NCBI GenBank assembly: GCA_018334095.1
Contig: JAGXTE010000067.1
Location: 1 to 64,000 of the forward strand
From: Nitrosarchaeum sp.
GTDB taxonomy: Archaea; Thermoproteota; Nitrososphaeria; Nitrososphaerales; Nitrosopumilaceae
Direction: 5' to 3'
DNA length: 64,000 nt
Part shown: positions 50,734 to 60,397 of the stretch, in pieces
Position numbering within the stretch: the first letter of the stretch is position 1
Layout of the letters: the number at the start of each line of letters is the position of its first letter
Program-made: the position numbers and the translations under genes
Notes under the pieces: model-generated
Told to the model about the DNA's origin: nothing
The model's input: the letters and a program-made list of their open reading frames with translations, nothing else
Database searches by the model: none

Positions 50734-51810
50734 ATGGATTATCATAATTTTCATGGAAAAAATATTCCTCATATTGAAATAAGCCCCGATATGAAAATTG
50801 ATGATCTTGTAGAAATTTATGCAAGCTCAGGTTATAATGCAAGGCAACTTGGAGAAGCTGCAAAATTATTCCGTAAAATGATAGAAGATGATGCAACAAT
50901 TTGTCTTACTATTGCAGGTGCTATGACACCAGTTGGTTTTGGAGGGCTATTCAAATCTCTTATTGAAAAAGGATTCGTTGATTGGATAATATCCACAGGT
51001 TCTAATTTATATCACGAAGAACATTTTGCATGGGATTTACCTGTAAAACAAGGACATTTTGAGGTAGATGACATGATTTTGTATCAGAAAGATATTGTTC
51101 GAATAAGAGATGTCTATATCAAAGGTGAAGAAACATTGAAAACACAAGATACGATTGTCCAAAAAATGTTTGATAACAATTTCTTTGAAAAACCATTTAC
51201 TACTGCAGAATTTGCAAATTGGATGGGAAAATATTCCAAAGAACATTCGAAACGTCCTGAAAAGAGTTTTGTTGTCTCTGCATATGATTATGATGTACCA
51301 ATTTACATTTCAACTCTGAAAGATTCTTCACTTACACTTGATCTGGCTCCACTAAGACTTGCAAACAAACCGTTCTCATTAGATTTTGTGAGGGAGGTAA
51401 TCGAGCAGGCAGCAATTTTATACAATTCAAAAAAGGCAGGAATTGTAGAGATAGGTGGTGGTGTCCCAAAAAACACTGCACAACAAACTGGTCCATTATT
51501 AGATCAGATTTTGGGTCTTGGTCATGGTGGACAAAATTACATAATCCAAATCACTGATGCTAGACCAGATACTGGAGGTTTGTCTGGTGCCACTCTTCAA
51601 GAAGGTAAAAGTTGGGGAAAAGTAAAAGATTCTCACGAAGACGTTATTGTAGTTTATGCTGATGCTACAATAGCATTTCCAGTATTGTGCTTGTATGCAC
51701 TTAGTATGGAAAAAACACGAAAACCAAAACGACTATACAAGAAATTAGGACAATATTATGATGATTTATCTAAAACATACTTTGAAAAAAATAAACTTAA
51801 GCAACCATAA
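50734..51810 (+). CDS. Deoxyhypusine synthase-like protein (paralogue 1)
   Basis: This is a 358-residue protein of the DHS superfamily. The catalytic Lys is K296 in LQEGKSWGKV, and the GGGVPKN, SGATLQE and DADATIAFP-type segments fit the NAD/spermidine pocket. It differs from the second paralogue in sequence and length, so it may be a homospermidine-synthase-like or other polyamine-transferring enzyme. It is followed by a convergent arginine decarboxylase gene. Assignment between DHS and HSS activity is uncertain. Confidence 0.82.
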   Translation: MDYHNFHGKNIPHIEISPDMKIDDLVEIYASSGYNARQLGEAAKLFRKMIEDDATICLTIAGAMTPVGFGGLFKSLIEKGFVDWIISTGSNLYHEEHFAWDLPVKQGHFEVDDMILYQKDIVRIRDVYIKGEETLKTQDTIVQKMFDNNFFEKPFTTAEFANWMGKYSKEHSKRPEKSFVVSAYDYDVPIYISTLKDSSLTLDLAPLRLANKPFSLDFVREVIEQAAILYNSKKAGIVEIGGGVPKNTAQQTGPLLDQILGLGHGGQNYIIQITDARPDTGGLSGATLQEGKSWGKVKDSHEDVIVVYADATIAFPVLCLYALSMEKTRKPKRLYKKLGQYYDDLSKTYFEKNKLKQP

Positions 51811-51839
51811 GTTTACCTGCTAAGTTTTTTTTAAAACTA

Positions 51840-52391
51840 TTATAATATCAATACTGCAGCGGCAAAAACTGTGGTCCATCTTCCTTTTTGATCTCCCACC
51901 GCACTTTGAGTTATGTTTCGGGTCCTGTATATTTGCTTAGAAACTTTCCACTGTTTTCTTTTTTCATCCCAGTTCTTGTTTGTATCAAATGCTATTCCTA
52001 TAGATGAGGCTAACATTTGAGCTGCAATATCTTCAGCATAATCACCTGCCTCTTTTTCAGTTTCTCCAAAAGAAGTATACTCTGACAGATACCCCCACCT
52101 TTTCTTATTAATTGGCTGTGCTAATCCTATCGAAGCTGTAATCAATTGATGTGGTTCATTAGATTGTTGACGTGCATAGATTACGAATTGAACGCTGCCT
52201 GGATGTATTAACTTCAATCCTTCCTTACGTGAAATTATTTTTGCATCGGGTGGAAGTATGCTTGAAACAAATACCAAATTCAGATTTGGAATACCCGCAT
52301 CACGTAATGCATATTCGAAACTTGTAAGCTGATCAGCGTGTACCCCACTGCCTTTTGTGAAAAACATTTTTTTTGGGACTAGATCAAGCAC
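51840..52391 (-). CDS. pdaD: Pyruvoyl-dependent arginine decarboxylase
   Basis: This is a 183-residue proenzyme. It self-cleaves at the serine in VSSILPP (S43/S44) to give the pyruvoyl group. GSGVHADQLTSFEYALRDAGI precedes the site and PGSVQFVIYAR... and WGYLSEY follow, as in the archaeal PvlArgDC family. It makes agmatine from arginine, the first step of archaeal polyamine synthesis. It is flanked by two DHS-type genes; a ureohydrolase lies 8 kb downstream. Confidence 0.93.
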   Translation of the reverse strand: MLDLVPKKMFFTKGSGVHADQLTSFEYALRDAGIPNLNLVFVSSILPPDAKIISRKEGLKLIHPGSVQFVIYARQQSNEPHQLITASIGLAQPINKKRWGYLSEYTSFGETEKEAGDYAEDIAAQMLASSIGIAFDTNKNWDEKRKQWKVSKQIYRTRNITQSAVGDQKGRWTTVFAAAVLIL

Positions 52392-52479
52392 ATCCTCGAC
52401 CTAAATTATGCGAATATAATCTTTTAGGGTAAAAAATGAAATTTCAAGAAATTTATACCACTATTCAAATTAGAATAGA

Positions 52480-53418
52480 ATGGAAGAACATCCAAGAGTA
52501 GTAAAAGATATTTCAATAAAAAATGGCGATGATTTGCAGAGCATCTTTGACCAACTATCAACATCAGGTGGATTTGAATCGAGAAATCTTGCTGACGGTC
52601 TTGAAATACTCTCAACAATGATTAACGATAAAGACTGTTTGAAATTTCTTTCATTTGTTGCAGCAATTACTTCTACTGGTACTAGAGGTATTATTGTAGA
52701 CATGATTAAGAAAAAAATGTTTGATGTTGTCATTACTACATGTGGTGCTTTAGATCATGATATTGCAAGATATTTTTCTAATTATTTAGAAGGTTCATTT
52801 ACTTTAGATGATGCTGAGCTTTTAGAAAAAAATATTCATAGATTAGGTAATGTTCTTGTCCCTATGGATAGCTATGGACCAATAATTGAAGAAAAGATGC
52901 AAATGTTTTTGGAAGATGCTTACAAATCTGGAATAAGAGAAATGTCTACTGCAGATATTACTCGAATGATAGGGAAAAATCTTGGAGAAGGCTCATTTCT
53001 TTATTGGGCGTACAAAAACAATATTCCAGTAATAGTTCCTGGAATAGTAGATGGCGGTGTAGGTAGTCAAATCTGGTTATTTACACAAAAACATAATGAT
53101 TTCAAACTAAATGTTGTAGCTGATAGTGAAATTTTATCCTCGTTAATTTTTAAAGCAAAAAAATCTGGTTCTTTGATGTTAGGTGGAGGAATTTCTAAAC
53201 ATCATACTTTATGGTGGAATCAATATAGAGACGGACTTGATTATGCAGTTTACATTACGACTGCTCAAGAATTTGATGGGAGTTTGAGCGGGGCTCTAGT
53301 TAAAGAAGCCATATCGTGGGGTAAGGTAACTCAAAATGCAAAACAAACTACAATTCATGCAGAAATTACCACAATCTTACCATTTCTATATTCTGCACTT
53401 CTTGCAAGAATAAAATAG
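52480..53418 (+). CDS. dys: Deoxyhypusine synthase (paralogue 2)
   Basis: This is a 312-residue enzyme close to canonical archaeal DHS, which transfers the aminobutyl group of spermidine to aIF5A lysine. The catalytic Lys is K282 in VKEAISWGKV. Other landmarks are SFVAAITSTGTRG, TTCGALDHDIAR and MLGGGISKHH near 233-242. Together with the decarboxylase it forms a polyamine/hypusine neighbourhood. Confidence 0.92.
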   Translation: MEEHPRVVKDISIKNGDDLQSIFDQLSTSGGFESRNLADGLEILSTMINDKDCLKFLSFVAAITSTGTRGIIVDMIKKKMFDVVITTCGALDHDIARYFSNYLEGSFTLDDAELLEKNIHRLGNVLVPMDSYGPIIEEKMQMFLEDAYKSGIREMSTADITRMIGKNLGEGSFLYWAYKNNIPVIVPGIVDGGVGSQIWLFTQKHNDFKLNVVADSEILSSLIFKAKKSGSLMLGGGISKHHTLWWNQYRDGLDYAVYITTAQEFDGSLSGALVKEAISWGKVTQNAKQTTIHAEITTILPFLYSALLARIK

Positions 53419-53507
53419 CTACATGTGTTAGTATATTCTAACAAATAAAATATGTAAACCATTTTAGATGAATAATTAATTTTAAGGTTGAATTAATCTA
53501 GAATAAA

Positions 53508-53918
53508 TTATTTTACAAGTAGAATATCTTTTTTTGATTGAGACACAACACCATTTGAAACACTACCAAGTAATTTAGAACCCCAATCAGCTCTGCCCAT
53601 TACAACAAGATCGAATTCTTTTTCATGTTCTAGTATTGCTTCTCGTGCCTGTCCTTTTGCGATAATCTGCTCAAATTTTATTCCATTTTCTTTACATTTT
53701 TCCTTAGCAACTTCAAAATATTTTCCAGCATTTTCTTTTTCAAGTTTACTAGAAGATCGTTCTAAAGCAATTTGCAAGTTTCTAGGAAAAGAACTAAGAA
53801 CGTAAATACACGTAATCGAGGCACCAATACCCTTAGCTATTGGAATCGCTATAGTCAAACATCTATTTAAACTAGATTCATTTCCAATTGCAACAAGAAT
53901 TTTTTTAATTGTTGTCAT
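53508..53918 (-). CDS. Universal stress protein (UspA family)
   Basis: This is a 136-residue single-domain UspA protein. It starts KKILVAIGNESSLNRCL and ends with the nucleotide-binding motif VVMGRADWGSKLLGSVSNGVVSQSKKDILLVK (about 105-136), close to the canonical G-x2-G-x9-G(S/T). ATP binding is likely. Target is unknown. Confidence 0.93.
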   Translation of the reverse strand: MTTIKKILVAIGNESSLNRCLTIAIPIAKGIGASITCIYVLSSFPRNLQIALERSSSKLEKENAGKYFEVAKEKCKENGIKFEQIIAKGQAREAILEHEKEFDLVVMGRADWGSKLLGSVSNGVVSQSKKDILLVK

Positions 53919-54079
53919 GTCTATAAGAAAATCACTTATACCTAAATACTTTCTTTTTTTATAAAAATTTCAATTATTTTGAAGTCAATATTAGACAATA
54001 TTTGTAACATTTGCACGTAGTATAATCAGAAATTTCTACGAAAATATATCATTTTTATATTCTCAAGAATTTTTTACTA

Positions 54080-54307
54080 TCATTCTATTGAAAATACGAT
54101 GCCATAATAATCAGAAAATGATACTTCAGTGATTTTGAAATTGTATTTTTTCTTTAGTTGTTCTATAAATTCAAATTTTACTATGTGTTCATTAGTTTTA
54201 ATTTTGATATTATCACCATCCGTTAATTTCTCCCAATCAGGTTTGTATTCATTTATAAAATTAAACATATCATCATAGTTTATCAAATTATTATTCTCAA
54301 TACCCAC
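54080..54307 (-). CDS. Hypothetical protein (75 aa)
   Basis: This is a 75-residue acidic protein with a helix (residues 12-22) and a beta/helix C-terminus (VKFEFIEQLKKKYNFKITEVSF). No motif is recognised. It lies 59 bp downstream of the thermosome gene on the same strand and could be cotranscribed with it. Confidence 0.5.
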   Translation of the reverse strand: MGIENNNLINYDDMFNFINEYKPDWEKLTDGDNIKIKTNEHIVKFEFIEQLKKKYNFKITEVSFSDYYGIVFSIE

Positions 54308-54366
54308 AATTCATTTTTAGATTATTTTGAATTTTAAACGTTTGTTATCACAGTTTTTTTAATTTT

Positions 54367-56061
54367 CTAATAATAATGATGCATTTGTCGTTGTTCTAGC
54401 CCTTCTTGTTCAAAATGGTCATGTGCTTTTCCACCATCATGATGTGCATGAACAACTCCATCAATATGACAATGAGTATTGTCAATTTCATCTTTCATAA
54501 ATATATCATCTACTTTTAATATCATGTTTGTTACTTCAATTCCTGTTTTAATCATTTGTTGTTTTACAACCAGTGTCTCAATAACTTCATTTGGAACTAT
54601 TTCTGAAACTTTTCTTTTTTCAGAATCTATACCATACCATTTGAGTATGTCTTTGGGGCAATTTGCATATTTTGATCTTAATTGGGTAAGTGTATCTATC
54701 GGATCCATCCCAACATTTCTAGCCAGAATTATTGGGATCTCTTCTATTGCATCTGCAAATTTCTCAATTACAATTTGTTCCCGTCCTACAATTGTTGTAC
54801 TTTGTTCCCTGATTTTATTTGCTATAATCGCCTCAGTAGAACCTCCCCCACGAACAATAAATGAATTCTCGATAAAGTTTCGTAGCACAAAAATTGCATT
54901 TAGTGCATCTCTATGAAATTCATCAAGATAACGTTTGGAATTACATCTCAGTAAAATAGTTACAGACTTGGGATTCCTACATCCTTCCACAAACACCATT
55001 TTGTCACCTCCAACATTTTTTTCATATACTTTCTTTGCAAATCCTAGTTCGTCTTTGGAAATATCTTCCAAATTTTTACATATTTTCGCACCTGTGGATT
55101 TTTCAAGCCAGAAAAGATCATTCATTTTGACTCTTCGCATTGAAATTATTCCTGCTTTTGCTAGATATTCCTGTGCAACGGAATTAATTCCTTTTCTAGA
55201 TATTACTACATTAGCTCCAGAATTAATAATTTTTTTAATCCTCGCATGTATGTCTATCGTTTCTTGATTCAAAAAAAGTGTCATTTGTTCAGGTGAATTT
55301 ATTTCAATTTGATCATCTGTTTTTGTACGCATTATTTCTAGAGGCTCATTTAATAGGAGAATTTTTGCATTTTCAATACTTCTTGGCATAGCAGAATAAT
55401 CAATTGTTTTATCAATTAATGCTCCCCATACCAATTGAATGCTATACGCATTTCCTGCTTTTTCTTCAATTTTTATATCGTCTATATCTATCTCTTTTTT
55501 TTGGAAATTAGTAACGCTACAAACTGCATCTACAATTAGATTTGTAATTGATATGTCATCCGATATTAAACTAGTAATTGCTTTTCCTGCTAAACATGAA
55601 GTAACAAGACTGTGCATAATTTCTTTGTCTGTAAATTTTTCTTCCTTTTTAATTTCATCAAGTATATCTAATGTAAATTCTAAACTTTTTTCATAACCTT
55701 TGATAATTGTTGTGGGCTCTATTTTCATTTTCAATAATTCTTGTGATTTTTTTAATAGCATTCCAATTAGAATGGCTGTAGAAATAGTTCCATCACCTAC
55801 ATGATTATCCACAGTATTTACTCCCTCGATGATAGCTTTTGCAACTGGATGTTTGACATCAATCTTTCTCAAAAATGCACCACCGTGTTTTGTAATAGTA
55901 TCTTCTCCAAGAATATCAATGAAAACTTTTTCCATCCCACGAGGACCAAAAGATGTCTTAATTGCATCTGTAACCATTCCACCTACAATTAAATTTAATT
56001 TTCTAGATTCTTCTATTCCAACTCGTGCTATATCATGATTAAGCAGCCCAGGGTATTTCAT
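54367..56061 (-). CDS. Divergent thermosome (group II chaperonin) subunit
   Basis: This is a 564-residue TCP-1/thermosome protein. The equatorial TSFGPRGMEKVFID and VGDGTISTAI motifs are present (Asp90 in GDGT), as is the late RDALNAIFVLRN Asp. However, the normally invariant Asp in the ITNDG loop is His59 (ITKHGG), and the usual Gly/Gly/Met C-terminal repeats are missing; instead the tail is His-rich (HCHIDGVVHAHHDGG..., ending QMHHYY). It is probably a specialised paralogue with altered ATPase and possible metal binding. Confidence 0.9.
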   Translation of the reverse strand: MKYPGLLNHDIARVGIEESRKLNLIVGGMVTDAIKTSFGPRGMEKVFIDILGEDTITKHGGAFLRKIDVKHPVAKAIIEGVNTVDNHVGDGTISTAILIGMLLKKSQELLKMKIEPTTIIKGYEKSLEFTLDILDEIKKEEKFTDKEIMHSLVTSCLAGKAITSLISDDISITNLIVDAVCSVTNFQKKEIDIDDIKIEEKAGNAYSIQLVWGALIDKTIDYSAMPRSIENAKILLLNEPLEIMRTKTDDQIEINSPEQMTLFLNQETIDIHARIKKIINSGANVVISRKGINSVAQEYLAKAGIISMRRVKMNDLFWLEKSTGAKICKNLEDISKDELGFAKKVYEKNVGGDKMVFVEGCRNPKSVTILLRCNSKRYLDEFHRDALNAIFVLRNFIENSFIVRGGGSTEAIIANKIREQSTTIVGREQIVIEKFADAIEEIPIILARNVGMDPIDTLTQLRSKYANCPKDILKWYGIDSEKRKVSEIVPNEVIETLVVKQQMIKTGIEVTNMILKVDDIFMKDEIDNTHCHIDGVVHAHHDGGKAHDHFEQEGLEQRQMHHYY

Positions 56062-56395
56062 CCAATTCTGGCATTTCTTAAAATATTAAAACATATCTTC
56101 AAAAAAATTACATTCCAAAAAATCTTAATTTATTAGTGTATTACTTGAGATGTACTTTAGCTATTAGTGTAAAAAGATACAAGAGGTTTTTCCTGAATAT
56201 GCTATTTTTTTAGTAACTGTTTTGATTTTTTCTTTAAATTATATTATTCTTGTTTATAAAACGTATAATACGTAATTTCCTAGTAATTATTGTATTTTTT
56301 ACTTATATGTATATAATTATTGTATTATTTTCAATTTAAAAACGTATAATCCCTATTTTTTTTAATACTTATATAATTTAGATTTAACGTAAGTC
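56062..56395. promoter_or_regulatory. AT-rich intergenic region with repeated operator-like motifs
   Basis: This 334-bp gap holds no gene. It contains AAAACGTATAAT at 56258-56269 and 56339-56350, TAATTATTGTATT at 56284-56296 and 56314-56326, and the palindrome ACGTAT-A-ATACGT at 56261-56273 that continues as ATACGTAATTT (56268-56278). A TATA-like acttatataattta is near 56367-56380, about 16-29 bp before the symporter ATG. Confidence 0.6.
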
Positions 56396-57937
56396 ATGGC
56401 AGAGATAACCGGTTATGGAATAGCCATAATTGTTTTTCTTGTTATTTCATTAACAGTTGGAACTTTAACATACAAGCTTGTACAAAAAAGTGGTAAAAGA
56501 TTAATCGTCGCAGGAAAAAGTTTGCCTTTATTTATGGTCGGAACTATGTTAGTGGCACAATCAGTTGATGGCAATTCCTCACTTGGAGCTGTTGCACTGA
56601 TTTATCAATTTGGTTTCTGGGCAGGAGCTGTCATACCAATTGGACTAGGTATTTGCATTCTTCTAACTGGGTTAGTCTATGGAAAAAGACTCAATAAAAT
56701 GTCTATGTTTACTTTACCTGATTACTATTTCAGAAGATTTGGAAATAGTGCAGAAGGAATTTCTGGCATTTTAATGATAATTAGTTTCACTATACTGGTT
56801 GCTGGGAATTTTGCTGCAAGTGGTTTTATCTTACAGACTGTTTTAGGAATACCTTTCTTATTGGCAATTATTATTGCAGCAGCAGTAGTCTTAACATATA
56901 CCGTTGCGGGAGGATTATTTGCTTCTGCATATACTGATCTTTTCCAGATATATCTTGCAATTGGTTCATTTTGGGCAGCTTTCCTTTTCTTTGCAGGAGG
57001 ATTTTCTGGAGTTTCATTTGACACAATCCTAGCTAGTGCTCCACCTGAATTTCTTGATCTTTCTGGATTATTTGATACTGCAAATGGTGCTTTGATAAAT
57101 TGGGCTGGACTACTGGCATTAGGATTAGGTGATATAATTGCGTTGGACTTTATGGAAAGAGTTTTTTCAGCAAAAAATCCAAATACCGCACGTCGAGGAG
57201 CATTCATGGGAGCAGGACTCACATTCTTTACTGTGATACCAATTGGCATGTTGGGAATTGTGGCATTTCACTTTTTACCAGGACTTGAAGATCCCTATAC
57301 TGCACTCCCAGAGTTAGCTCTTAATCATATGCCATTTGCAATAGGAGCAGCATTGTTAATGGGAGTTCTTGGAGCTTCAATGTCTACTGCAAACGGTGGT
57401 ATGCTTGCTGTATCTGCAGTAATTTCTAGAAATTTACTTCAAAGAATTATCCGACAAAGATTGTTAGGCAAAGACGCTTGGAGTGATTCCAAATTACTTA
57501 TGATAACTCGATTCGCTGTTTTCCCAGTTATGGGTGCTGCACTTTTACTTGGTTACGTTATGCCTCAACCTGGAATATATTTGATTCTTGCATTTGATGT
57601 TGTATTTGCTGGAGCTCTTGCTCCATTGACATTAGGATTATTCTGGAAAAAAGCTAACATGCCAGCAGCTATAGTATCGCTTATTGTTGGTACATTACTT
57701 AGATTGGTGTTGTTCTTTGTTATGCCACTTGAGTTGGCAGGTTTAGATACAATGATTCCTCCAGTAGTGTCTTTTATACTCTTTATCATAGTAGCTCTTG
57801 CAACTCAAAAGAAATGGCCAGGTAAAGAAAGACATGATGTCAATGATTATGTTCCTCCAGAAGAAGATGTAATATCAGGTGAAGACTTGAAACATTTTCA
57901 TGCTGGTCAACAGGGAGCTAGCCGTTCAGCTACTTAA
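56396..57937 (+). CDS. Sodium:solute symporter (SSS family), possible urea or related solute transporter
   Basis: This is a 513-residue protein with about 13 predicted membrane helices and a soluble acidic tail. SSS-family landmarks are the N-terminal AGKSLPLFMVGTMLVAQSVDGNSSLGAV and TLPDYYFRRFGN (substrate/sodium region), then YTVAGGLFASAYTDLFQ, MGVLGASMSTANGGMLAVSAVISRN. It is unusual to find it among urease-related genes, so urea or another guanidino/amide solute is a likely substrate. Shared promoter motifs link it to the ureohydrolase gene at 60526. Confidence 0.88.
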   Translation: MAEITGYGIAIIVFLVISLTVGTLTYKLVQKSGKRLIVAGKSLPLFMVGTMLVAQSVDGNSSLGAVALIYQFGFWAGAVIPIGLGICILLTGLVYGKRLNKMSMFTLPDYYFRRFGNSAEGISGILMIISFTILVAGNFAASGFILQTVLGIPFLLAIIIAAAVVLTYTVAGGLFASAYTDLFQIYLAIGSFWAAFLFFAGGFSGVSFDTILASAPPEFLDLSGLFDTANGALINWAGLLALGLGDIIALDFMERVFSAKNPNTARRGAFMGAGLTFFTVIPIGMLGIVAFHFLPGLEDPYTALPELALNHMPFAIGAALLMGVLGASMSTANGGMLAVSAVISRNLLQRIIRQRLLGKDAWSDSKLLMITRFAVFPVMGAALLLGYVMPQPGIYLILAFDVVFAGALAPLTLGLFWKKANMPAAIVSLIVGTLLRLVLFFVMPLELAGLDTMIPPVVSFILFIIVALATQKKWPGKERHDVNDYVPPEEDVISGEDLKHFHAGQQGASRSAT

Positions 57938-57981
57938 TTAAAAATTATCACATATTTCTTAGTTAATTCGTTGTTGAAACA

Positions 57982-59013
57982 CTAGTGTCTTAACTTGTTA
58001 AGAAACGATCTTTTTTTACTCTTTTCTATTTGATTTAGGATTTTGTTTTTATAATGTAAAGATCTAATGTTATTTGGATCAATCTCCAATGCTCTACTAT
58101 AATATTTTAAGGCTTCATCCAATTTATCGCATTCAAAAAGCAAATAAGCTTTGTAACTTATTGCATACTCATATTCTGGTTCAATTTCAATAGCTTTATC
58201 ACAATAAATCAATGCAGCTTCATATTTTTTTTGATGAGCCAAAATCCAAACCATTGTAGATAATGCCTTTACATGTCTTGGGTTAATTTCCAAGGCCTTA
58301 TTGCAATGTGAAATAGCCTCTTCATATTTTTTTAACAAATGTAGGGTTACCCCTTTACTATATAATGCACGAACATTATCAGATTCAATTTCTAATGTTT
58401 TGTCAAAACATGTTATTGCTTCTTGATATTTTCCTATTCTATTGTATAAGAAACCCTTGTGAAGGTGAGGTTCAACATTACTAGGATCAATTTGTAAAGC
58501 TTTGTCAAAAAAACCTATAACTCCATTTGGTGGTACTCCAAGTACATCAAGTACAATACCCTTTGCAATTAATGCATCAACATTATTTGGATTGTTTTCT
58601 AAAGATTTGGTATAGAAAGAAAGTGCTTCTTCATATTTACCAAACTTTTTAAGTTTGTTACCCTCAGCATACAAATTTAATGAATTATTAAATTTTATGT
58701 CTAGAGATTTATCAATACATGATATTGATTCTTCATTTCTTCCAAGCTTATCTAATACGAGTCCTTTATTGTATAACGCATCAGAATTATTTGATTCTAT
58801 CTCTAAAACTTTATCAAAATTTTCTATAGCTTCTTCATTTCTTCCAAGTTCTTTAAGAGCTAATCCTTTTTCTAACAGTGCAACAATGTTATTTGCGTCT
58901 GTTTCTAGAACCTTATCAAAGCATAATATTGCTTTTTTAAAATCATTTTTTTTATAAAAAGAAATTCCTTTACTAATAAATTCATTGGAATTTTTTAAAA
59001 ATCTAACATGCAT
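57982..59013 (-). CDS. TPR-repeat protein
   Basis: This is a 343-residue protein made almost wholly of about nine tetratricopeptide repeats from residue 10 to 325; each ends with a pattern like ALEIDPNN / LEIESNN. Conserved G/A/Y spacings (GLALKELGRNEEAIENFDKVLE) are clear. It has no signal peptide or membrane helix, and a Lys/Arg-rich C-terminal tail. It is a protein-interaction scaffold with unknown partners. Confidence 0.92.
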   Translation of the reverse strand: MHVRFLKNSNEFISKGISFYKKNDFKKAILCFDKVLETDANNIVALLEKGLALKELGRNEEAIENFDKVLEIESNNSDALYNKGLVLDKLGRNEESISCIDKSLDIKFNNSLNLYAEGNKLKKFGKYEEALSFYTKSLENNPNNVDALIAKGIVLDVLGVPPNGVIGFFDKALQIDPSNVEPHLHKGFLYNRIGKYQEAITCFDKTLEIESDNVRALYSKGVTLHLLKKYEEAISHCNKALEINPRHVKALSTMVWILAHQKKYEAALIYCDKAIEIEPEYEYAISYKAYLLFECDKLDEALKYYSRALEIDPNNIRSLHYKNKILNQIEKSKKRSFLNKLRH

Positions 59014-59166
59014 GAATATTAGTTATGTTTAAGCTTATTGAAGATTTATTTCTTATCTATTGATAACGAAACTAAAAATCTTATTCCATTTAGGATTTTT
59101 TATTTTATAAATACATACAATAATTGTCTTGGAAGTTTTATTAATTTGGTAATATCATGCTTTTTA

Positions 59167-59334
59167 ATGGTAAGTAAGCAAAATATGATTGCCGTAATAT
59201 TGATTTTATTAGGCATTGGTATGACCCAATTTAGACCTGCAGATTCCTTTATTGTGGGACTTGGAGTGGGAACCATTGTAATTGCATCATTATGGATAGT
59301 TGTTCTTATAATACGAGATTTGAAGAAAAAATAA
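59167..59334 (+). CDS. Small two-helix membrane protein
   Basis: This 55-residue protein begins MVSKQNMIAVILILLGIGM and has two hydrophobic segments (about 7-19 and 29-49) and a basic end (RDLKKK). The open frame continues upstream to 59038, but the ATG at 59167 removes a low-complexity extension. It lies downstream of the divergent TPR gene. Function is unknown. Confidence 0.5.
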   Translation: MVSKQNMIAVILILLGIGMTQFRPADSFIVGLGVGTIVIASLWIVVLIIRDLKKK

Positions 59335-59465
59335 TTTTCATAAATTTCAACTATTGAATAATAACTATTGTACGTGCTGATTTTTAATACAAGAAATATC
59401 ATAAAATAATTTTATTTCATTTGTCTATGTGAAAATTATATAAATTCCCACTCTAAGCATATCTA

Positions 59466-60032
59466 TTGCCTGGTAAAGGGTACTCGACCATTGGATTAAA
59501 GCCTGATCTTCTAGCAAGATTGCATAACATCACTGATACATATTATCCAGGTATGTTTCTTCCTAGCACATTAATAATTATGATGAATGAAGTTAAACGT
59601 GGATATTATAGTGTAAACTTGTATAATATTAAATTAAATTCATCTGGTCGTTACACCTCTATTACTATTAGATTAGATGTAGATAATTGGCTAAAAGAAA
59701 ATTATGAAGAGTTAAAGGAAAAATATACACAAAAATATCATGTCGAATGTTTTACTACGTTTACAAGTTATTTTCTGGCAAATTTGTTTGAATCAAAACT
59801 TGATGCACAAAATCATATAATTCGATTAAAAGAATCTGGTTTTGATTGGCTTCAAGAAGAATATATAAAATTTAAATCTAATAGTAAACTGAAATATCCA
59901 ATACCAACATTTGAAAAATTTGCTGATGTCTGTCTTAACGAATTATTTAATAAAATTCAAACAGCACAAGAAATTCTAAAACTAACAAATTTTTCTAATA
60001 ATTTAGATTTTAAAAATATTAAAAAAACTTAG
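59466..60032 (+). CDS. Uncharacterised thaumarchaeal-type protein
   Basis: This is a 188-residue protein. The N-terminus YSTIGLKPDLLARLHNITDTYYPGMFLPSTLIIMMNEVKRGYY is a ribbon-helix-helix-like or similar small DNA-binding pattern and resembles a family of short thaumarchaeal proteins. The remainder is helical with charged residues and repeats a related segment (ITIRLDVDNWLKENYEEL). The start is TTG. Likely regulator; target unknown. Confidence 0.62.
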   Translation: MPGKGYSTIGLKPDLLARLHNITDTYYPGMFLPSTLIIMMNEVKRGYYSVNLYNIKLNSSGRYTSITIRLDVDNWLKENYEELKEKYTQKYHVECFTTFTSYFLANLFESKLDAQNHIIRLKESGFDWLQEEYIKFKSNSKLKYPIPTFEKFADVCLNELFNKIQTAQEILKLTNFSNNLDFKNIKKT

Positions 60033-60280
60033 AGTGGAGTCTTTGTATCTAATAATCGTGCGTTGGTGACTTCACCATCTCTTTCCTGTATTTCAAGATC
60101 TACAGTATATTTTAGATCATCTTTCATGAAATTAACTTGAACATCCCATGCCTCCCTTGGTCCTTTTTCAGGAATTTGAAATGTTTCGTTGACTCTAAAA
60201 TCACTTACATTTCCATATAGAGCAGAAATTACCCGTTTTGACTCTCTTTCGATATCCTCTTTAGAGGTGACTTTTGTCAT
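60029..60280 (-). CDS. Conserved hypothetical protein (83 aa)
   Basis: This is an 83-residue protein with two parts: a helix (residues 5-25) and a beta-rich domain (FRVNETFQIPEKGPREAWDVQVNFMKDDLKYTVDLEIQERDGEV), suggestive of a small oligomeric fold. The ATG at 60280 (MTKVTSKEDIERES) is preferred over one at 60301. It overlaps the 3' end of the convergent upstream gene by 4 bp. Function is unknown. Confidence 0.58.
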   Translation of the reverse strand: MTKVTSKEDIERESKRVISALYGNVSDFRVNETFQIPEKGPREAWDVQVNFMKDDLKYTVDLEIQERDGEVTNARLLDTKTPL

Positions 60281-60397
60281 ACCACTATATCTTCTTAACA
60301 TGTATAAAAATTTATAAAATTACATATTACAAATTAATTTTTTATAATCAAACATCTTGTTTTATTTTTATATTTTTAATTAAACAAAATAAAAATA

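Noticed and set aside
58000..59013. DNA tandem repeats or CRISPR array in the TPR gene
   Set aside because: The periodicity is at protein level (34 residues) with diverged DNA; no conserved direct repeats with unique spacers. No CRISPR array was seen anywhere in the window.
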